A stretch of 10,148 nucleotides of DNA from Acidimicrobiaceae bacterium (lineage in GTDB: Bacteria > Actinomycetota > Acidimicrobiia > Acidimicrobiales > Ilumatobacteraceae), in the NCBI GenBank assembly GCA_006515795.1, contig VFMC01000246.1, positions 1 through 10,148 of the forward strand, given 5' to 3'. Positions within the stretch are counted from its first letter, which is position 1. Each line of letters begins with the position of its first letter. The translations under genes and the position numbers were made by a program. Shown here piece by piece: positions 6,960 through 10,148 of this stretch. The notes beneath the pieces were generated by a model that saw only the letters and a list, made by a program, of their open reading frames with translations, did not search any database and was not told the DNA's origin.

Positions 6960-8182
6960 GACGGTGAGGCTCCTCTGGGACTGTTTCGGATCACGCACAC
7001 GCTATCGAGAACGGCACGCGCCACCTGCCGCTTGTCGCTGAGTTCGATCGTCGTGGCGTCGCCACCGGCACACAGCAGGGTGACTGCATTCGTGTCGTGT
7101 TGGAACCCGACACCGGGAGCGCTGACGTCGTTGGCGACGATGAGGTCGAGGTTCTTTCGCCGGAGCTTGGCCTCGGCGTTGGCGACGAGGTCGCTCGTCT
7201 CTGCAGCAAAGCCGACCAGCACCTGACCGGCAGGCTTGGCGGCGCCTAGTGCGGCGAGGATGTCGGGGGTGGCCTCGAGCACGATCTGCGGCGGGCCGGC
7301 GGCCTTCTTGAGCTTGCCCTGTGCCCGATCGACGGGACGGAAGTCGGCGACGGCCGCGGCCATCACCACCACGTCGGCGGTCGGCGCGAGCTCGTTCATC
7401 GCCGCCTGCATCTCGGCCGCGGTCTCGACCGACCGCACCACTGCACCGATCGGGACCGGGAGCTCGACGGTGGACACGATGGTGACGTCGGCCCCGCGCC
7501 CAAGCGCTTCGGCGGCAATCGCGTACCCCTGCTTGCCACTGCTGCGATTGGCGATCACGCGCACCGCGTCGATCGGCTCGCGGGTGCCACCGGCGGTGAC
7601 CACCACGCGCAACCCGGCCATGTCGTGGGGGCCGAGCAGTTGCTCCACCACGGCCACGATCCGGTCGGGCGTGGCCAGGCGGCCGGCGCCGATGTCGCCC
7701 CCGGCCAGGCGCCCCTCGTCGGGCTCGACGACGTGAACGCCGCGAGACCGCAGCACCTGCATGTTGTGCTGCACCGCGGGGTGCTCCCACATCTCGGTGT
7801 GCATCGCCGGGCACACCACGACCGGGGCGCGGGTGGCGAGCAGGGTGTTGGTGAGAAGATCGGTGGAGAGCCCGGCGGCGTACGCCCCGAGCAGCCGCGC
7901 GGTGGCCGGCACGACCAGCACGAGGTCGGCACTCTGCCCGAGGCGGGTGTGCGGGATGGGCGAGACCTCGTTCCACAGGCTGGTCTGGACGGGTTCACTG
8001 CACAGCGCCGACAGCGTGGTGCGGCCGAGGAAGCGCTCGGCTCCGGCAGTCATGACCGGCACGACGTGGGCGCCGGCGTCGACCAGCCGGCGGCAGACCT
8101 CGACAGCCTTGTAGGCGGCGATCCCGCCGGTGACACCGACGACGATCCGACGACCCTGGAGCATGGCCCGGCCTGGGAGCAT
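6956..8182 (-). CDS. coaBC: Bifunctional phosphopantothenoylcysteine decarboxylase / phosphopantothenate-cysteine ligase
   Basis: CoaBC (Dfp) ligates cysteine to 4'-phosphopantothenate using CTP and decarboxylates the product with FMN, two consecutive steps of coenzyme A synthesis. About 408 residues, normal length. CoaC half: VVGVTGGIAAYKA (about 14-26, FMN binding), the active-site His in SPIPHTRLG (74-82), PAMHTEMWEHPA (125-136) and GGDIGAGRL (161-169), the actinobacterial form without the Cys of E. coli. CoaB half: VVVTAGGTREPIDAVRVIANRSSGKQG (193-219) with the conserved Asn, AAAVADFRP (275-283), the KLKK lysines (290-293) and NDVSAPGVGF (351-360). I place the start at ATG 8182 because GGTGA lies 5 bases upstream. 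ATG 8164 and GTG 8191 are in-frame alternatives and change only a few residues. No segment is missing. The gene lies 27 bases after rpoZ and overlaps metK by 4. Confidence 0.94.
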   Translation of the reverse strand: MLPGRAMLQGRRIVVGVTGGIAAYKAVEVCRRLVDAGAHVVPVMTAGAERFLGRTTLSALCSEPVQTSLWNEVSPIPHTRLGQSADLVLVVPATARLLGAYAAGLSTDLLTNTLLATRAPVVVCPAMHTEMWEHPAVQHNMQVLRSRGVHVVEPDEGRLAGGDIGAGRLATPDRIVAVVEQLLGPHDMAGLRVVVTAGGTREPIDAVRVIANRSSGKQGYAIAAEALGRGADVTIVSTVELPVPIGAVVRSVETAAEMQAAMNELAPTADVVVMAAAVADFRPVDRAQGKLKKAAGPPQIVLEATPDILAALGAAKPAGQVLVGFAAETSDLVANAEAKLRRKNLDLIVANDVSAPGVGFQHDTNAVTLLCAGGDATTIELSDKRQVARAVLDSVCVIRNSPRGASPS

Positions 8183-8209
8183 GGCGGTCACCGTGCTGCG
8201 TCGTGTGGA

Positions 8210-8518
8210 TCAGTCGGCTTCAGCGGAATCGGCGCCGGCTTCGGCTTCGGCAGCATCGTCGTCGCTCTCGGGCTCGATCTCGACGCGAATGATCTTGTCG
8301 GCGGCGATCTCCTCGAAGCCGATGCTGAGCGGCTTGCGCGCCACCGAGCTGACCTGCGGCGGAACCATGTGGCCGAGGCCATCGCCGAGCTGACTGAAGT
8401 ACGAGTTGATCTGGCGGGCCCGGCGGGCGGCGAGCGTGACGAGACTGAACTTCGAATCGACGCGGTCGAGGAGCTCCTCGATCGGGGGGTTCATCATGGT
8501 GTCGTGCGCGCGTTGCAT
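8210..8518 (-). CDS. rpoZ: RNA polymerase omega subunit with acidic tail
   Basis: Omega helps fold and hold the beta' subunit in RNA polymerase. 102 residues from ATG 8518. Seen: NPPIEELLDRVDSKFSLVTL (about 10-29), the helix pair RARQINSYFSQLG (33-45), and VPPQVSSVARKPLSIGFEEIAADKI (about 52-76), all typical of the actinobacterial subunit. After that comes a 25-residue tail rich in Asp, Glu and Ala (ESDDDAAEAEAG), longer and more acidic than I know from mycobacteria. The start is chosen because AGGAGG lies 9 bases upstream (8528-8533). Internal ATG codons at 8497 and 8494 give the shorter M-M-N-P-P form and lack a site of that quality. The gene follows gmk after 94 bases, which include a short hairpin, and precedes coaBC. 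Confidence 0.92.
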   Translation of the reverse strand: MQRAHDTMMNPPIEELLDRVDSKFSLVTLAARRARQINSYFSQLGDGLGHMVPPQVSSVARKPLSIGFEEIAADKIIRVEIEPESDDDAAEAEAGADSAEAD

Positions 8519-8527
8519 GCTCGTGGT

Positions 8528-8533
8528 CCTCCT
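8528..8533 (-). promoter_or_regulatory. Ribosome binding site of rpoZ
   Basis: A perfect AGGAGG, 9 bases before ATG 8518. It decides for that start over the internal ATG-ATG at 8497/8494. It is the strongest Shine-Dalgarno sequence in the window, fitting a gene with its own leader rather than one coupled to gmk. Confidence 0.7.
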
Positions 8534-8540
8534 GAACTGG

Positions 8541-8563
8541 GCGCTGCAGCCTATCTGCAGTGC
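8541..8563 (-). other. Hairpin in the gmk-rpoZ gap
   Basis: GCACTGCAG and CTGCAGCGC pair over 9 positions (one A-C mismatch on the transcribed strand, a G-T wobble on the other) around the 5-base loop ATAGG. The right arm ends about 22 bases before the rpoZ ATG and 7 bases before its AGGAGG. No T tract follows, so it is unlikely to be a standard intrinsic terminator; a processing or stability element is possible. The rest of the 94-base gap shows nothing I can name. Confidence 0.35.
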
Positions 8564-8612
8564 GGTGGAATCGGGGCGCCTGTCGAAGCCGGAGGCCGGT
8601 GCGGTCGAGCGC

Positions 8613-9173
8613 TCATCCGGCCGCTTGACCGGCCCGGCGCCGGTGGCGCTCGATGATCTGCAACATCTCGGAGATGGTGCGCTCGAGGTCGTCGTTGACC
8701 ACGACGTGGTCGGCGAGGGCTCGACCGATCGGCTCCTCCTCTTCGGCCTTGCGCACGCGTTGATCCACCTTGTCGTCCGGATCGCCGCGGCCACGCAGGC
8801 GTCGCGCTTGCTCGTCGCGAGACGGTGGCAACACGAAGATCAGCACTGCCTCGGGGTGCAGCGCCTTCACCTGACGCGCCCCGTCCACTTCGATCTCGAG
8901 CACGGTGTTGCGCCCCGGCACCGGCTCTGGGGTCGGGGTGCCGTAGTAGTTGCCCAGGAACTCGGTCCACTCCAGAAAACCGCCCGACTCGATCCGCTCC
9001 TCGAAGGCTTGGCGCGACGTGAACGAGTAGGCGTCGTCGGGCTCGCCGGGTCGCTGTGCACGGGTGGTCCATGACCGGCTCAGCCAGAGAACCGGGTCGC
9101 GTTGCACCAGGTCACGGACGATGGTGCCCTTCCCGACGCCGCCGGGTCCGGACACGATGAAGATGAGCGGCAC
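8613..9173 (-). CDS. gmk: Guanylate kinase
   Basis: Gmk phosphorylates GMP to GDP with ATP. 186 residues from GTG 9173, chosen because GGAGG lies 5 bases upstream; an in-frame GTG at 9185 would put that site inside the gene. Seen: the P-loop SGPGGVGKGT (about 8-17), WTTRAQRPGEPDDAY (35-49) for GMP binding, FLEWTEFLGNYYGTP (66-80), LEIEVDGARQVK (lid and core), and LRGRGD followed by a Glu-rich helix, then HVVVNDDLERTI near the end. All blocks and the length are normal. It follows mihF after 37 bases and precedes rpoZ, the usual actinobacterial order. A short inverted repeat spanning the gap could tie its translation to that of mihF. Confidence 0.95.
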   Translation of the reverse strand: MPLIFIVSGPGGVGKGTIVRDLVQRDPVLWLSRSWTTRAQRPGEPDDAYSFTSRQAFEERIESGGFLEWTEFLGNYYGTPTPEPVPGRNTVLEIEVDGARQVKALHPEAVLIFVLPPSRDEQARRLRGRGDPDDKVDQRVRKAEEEEPIGRALADHVVVNDDLERTISEMLQIIERHRRRAGQAAG

Positions 9174-9175
9174 GA

Positions 9176-9210
9176 CTGCCTCCACGACGATCCCGGGGGA
9201 CGTCAGGCAG
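9176..9210 (-). promoter_or_regulatory. Gap between mihF and gmk: ribosome site inside an inverted repeat
   Basis: CTGCCT directly after the mihF TGA (9205-9210) is complementary to AGGCAG (9176-9181), which overlaps the gmk GGAGG site (9179-9183). If they pair (6 base pairs, loop about 23 bases), the ribosome site would be partly hidden until a ribosome finishing mihF opens the stem. The stem is short, so this is a hypothesis; the GGAGG site itself is clear. Confidence 0.4.
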
Positions 9211-9522
9211 TCACTTGCCGAGCTGGTCGAGCAAAGAAGCCTTTTGCTGGGTGCCGAGGCCCTGCACGCGACGATTGTCGGCGATGCCGATCTCTTCCAT
9301 GATCTTGCGAGCCTTGACCTTGCCGACGCCGGGCAGGGACTCGAGCATCGATACGACCTTGAGCTTGCCCACGGTGGAATCGGTGGAGGCCAATGCTTCG
9401 GCGAGCGACATCGATCCGAGCTTCAGCCGGTTCTTGAGCTCGGCGCGGGCGGTGCGGGCTTCCGCGGCCTTCGCCAGCGCGGCGGTTCGCTGTTCGGGTG
9501 TCAGTTGCGGGGGTGTTGCCAT
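9211..9522 (-). CDS. mihF: Actinobacterial integration host factor mIHF
   Basis: mIHF is a small nucleoid protein found in actinobacteria, unrelated to the alpha/beta IHF of enterobacteria. It binds DNA, supports site-specific recombination in mycobacteria and shapes the nucleoid. 103 residues. Seen: PQLTPEQRTAALAKAAEARTARAELKNRLK (a long basic N-terminal helix, about 5-34), then SLAEALA, KLKVVSMLESLPGVGKVKARKIMEEIGI (about 53-80, helix-turn-helix region with the helix-hairpin-helix-like LPGVGKVKA) and RRVQGLGTQQKASLLDQLG to the end. All parts of the family are present. ATG 9522 sits 6 bases after a TAGGGT box. AGGGTGG 4 bases upstream could also act as a weak ribosome site, so the start can be read either way. 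It probably heads the unit running through gmk, rpoZ, coaBC, metK and priA. Confidence 0.94.
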   Translation of the reverse strand: MATPPQLTPEQRTAALAKAAEARTARAELKNRLKLGSMSLAEALASTDSTVGKLKVVSMLESLPGVGKVKARKIMEEIGIADNRRVQGLGTQQKASLLDQLGK

Positions 9523-9528
9523 GCATCC

Positions 9529-9534
9529 ACCCTA
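9529..9534 (-). promoter_or_regulatory. Putative -10 box of a leaderless mihF promoter
   Basis: TAGGGT (TANNNT type) on the minus strand is followed by 6 bases (GGATGC) and then the mihF ATG, the spacing seen in leaderless actinobacterial transcripts. No good -35 is visible. The same bases could serve as a weak Shine-Dalgarno (AGGGTGG), so the two readings compete. Confidence 0.35.
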
Positions 9535-9542
9535 GCCAAGGG

Positions 9543-9563
9543 GTGCGCCGCGAACGCGGACAC
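9543..9563 (-). terminator. Possible weak terminator hairpin after pyrD
   Basis: In the 67-base gap between pyrD and mihF, CCGCG-TT-CGCGG forms a 5-base-pair stem, extended by GTG/CAC across a small asymmetric bulge. It ends about 20 bases before the mihF ATG. No T tract follows. It might terminate pyrD transcription or simply reflect GC-rich sequence; confidence is low. Confidence 0.2.
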
Positions 9564-9589
9564 TCATACGGTGACCTGCACCGGTTCGG

Positions 9590-10148
9590 TCAGTGGCGAC
9601 GAACGGCGAGCCCCGTGAGACCGGCCAGCGCGCCGTAGTCGCGGCGCCGCGCCCACGCGATCATCTCGGCCTGCACACGGGCGGCGGCCCGCGGATCGGC
9701 GAACGTCGCCGTGCCAACCGCTACAGCCGATGCTCCGACCAGCATCAGTTCGATGGCATCCCACCCGGTCGAGATCCCGCCGACGCCGACGATCGGAAGG
9801 GTCGGGTGAGCCGCGGACACGTCGTGGACCACTCGCACGGCGACCGGATGGATCCCGGTGCCCGACAGACCACCGCCGCCAGCAGCCAACGCCGGTTGCA
9901 GGGTGCGTTCGTCGATGACCATGCCGAGCACCGTGTTGACCAGGGTGACCGCCTCGGCTCCGGCGTCGTGCACCGCTCCGGCGACGTCGACCACGCGATC
10001 CGTGTTGGGGCTGAGCTTGGCCCATCGCGGGCGGGCGCACGCTGCGGTCGACCGGATCACTTCCGCCGACAGGTCCGCGTCGTGCGCGAAGATGCCCCGC
10101 CGGCCTTCGAGGTTGGGGCACGAGAGGTTCACCTCGACCGCGACGACC
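9590..10148 (-). CDS. pyrD: Dihydroorotate dehydrogenase, class 1 (type 1B-like), C-terminal part
   Basis: PyrD oxidises dihydroorotate to orotate with FMN in pyrimidine synthesis. About 186 C-terminal residues are present; the N-terminal part lies beyond the right edge. Seen: EVNLSCPN close to the edge, with the active-site Cys and Asn; AKLSPN (FMN-contacting Lys); TLVNTVLGM; GGGGLSGTGIHPVA; VGVGGIS; and GASAVAVGTATFADP (phosphate-binding end of the barrel). A class 1B enzyme, partnered by the PyrK electron-transfer subunit, is suggested by the GGLSG and GTATFADP wording; pyrK would be expected nearby but is not in view. The gene ends with TGA 9590, 67 bases before mihF, in keeping with the pyrimidine cluster that precedes mihF and gmk in mycobacteria. 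No internal loss is seen. Confidence 0.93.
   Translation of the reverse strand, partial: VVAVEVNLSCPNLEGRRGIFAHDADLSAEVIRSTAACARPRWAKLSPNTDRVVDVAGAVHDAGAEAVTLVNTVLGMVIDERTLQPALAAGGGGLSGTGIHPVAVRVVHDVSAAHPTLPIVGVGGISTGWDAIELMLVGASAVAVGTATFADPRAAARVQAEMIAWARRRDYGALAGLTGLAVRRH

Noticed and set aside
1..10148. Search for a defence, toxin-antitoxin, biosynthetic or mobile system
   Set aside because: Every stretch is explained by conserved housekeeping genes; no transposase, repeat array, integrase, RNA gene or unusual-composition island was seen.

Overview
The window is high-GC, almost fully coding chromosomal DNA from an actinobacterium. An Ilumatobacter-like member of the Acidimicrobiia is my best guess from protein wording alone, not from a search. 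Pointers are an actinobacterial-type integration host factor (mIHF), an omega subunit opening with the actinobacterial N-P-P-I-E-E-L-L-D-R core, a PriA without a Walker A motif, GTG starts and TANNNT promoter boxes directly before ATG codons. The order mihF-gmk-rpoZ-coaBC-metK-priA followed by fmt-rsmB matches the order I know from mycobacteria (gmk-rpoZ-dfp-metK ... priA ... fmt-fmu).

Layout, read along the minus strand from the right edge: pyrD (3' part only); a 67-base gap with a putative leaderless promoter; then mihF, gmk, rpoZ, coaBC, metK and priA as one probable transcription unit ending at 4002. The only plus-strand gene, an RsmC-like methyltransferase (3393-4034), converges on priA and overlaps its end by 33 bases. 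It diverges from a second minus-strand unit, def-fmt-rsmB-mog-hisG, whose members are joined by 4-base ATGA overlaps or short gaps; hisG runs off the left edge. The genes serve DNA compaction and restart, nucleotide, CoA and S-adenosylmethionine supply, initiator-Met formylation and deformylation, rRNA methylation, molybdenum cofactor and histidine synthesis. There is no mobile element, CRISPR array, RNA gene or defence cassette, and no gene-free stretch over 300 bases.

The notable signal is damage. Five of the thirteen genes, all housekeeping, lack an internal block that the family always has. def lacks motif 1 (about 10 codons). fmt lacks the catalytic Asn/His segment (about 20 codons). metK lacks about 29 codons and changes frame. 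priA lacks about 11 codons and changes frame. rsmB lacks about 27 codons and changes frame. The sequence on both sides of each junction is well conserved and undecayed. Several of these genes are normally essential, so I favour a systematic assembly or consensus error (conserved stretches dropped when contigs were joined) over real loss, but reads are needed to decide. I do not see a new biological system here.
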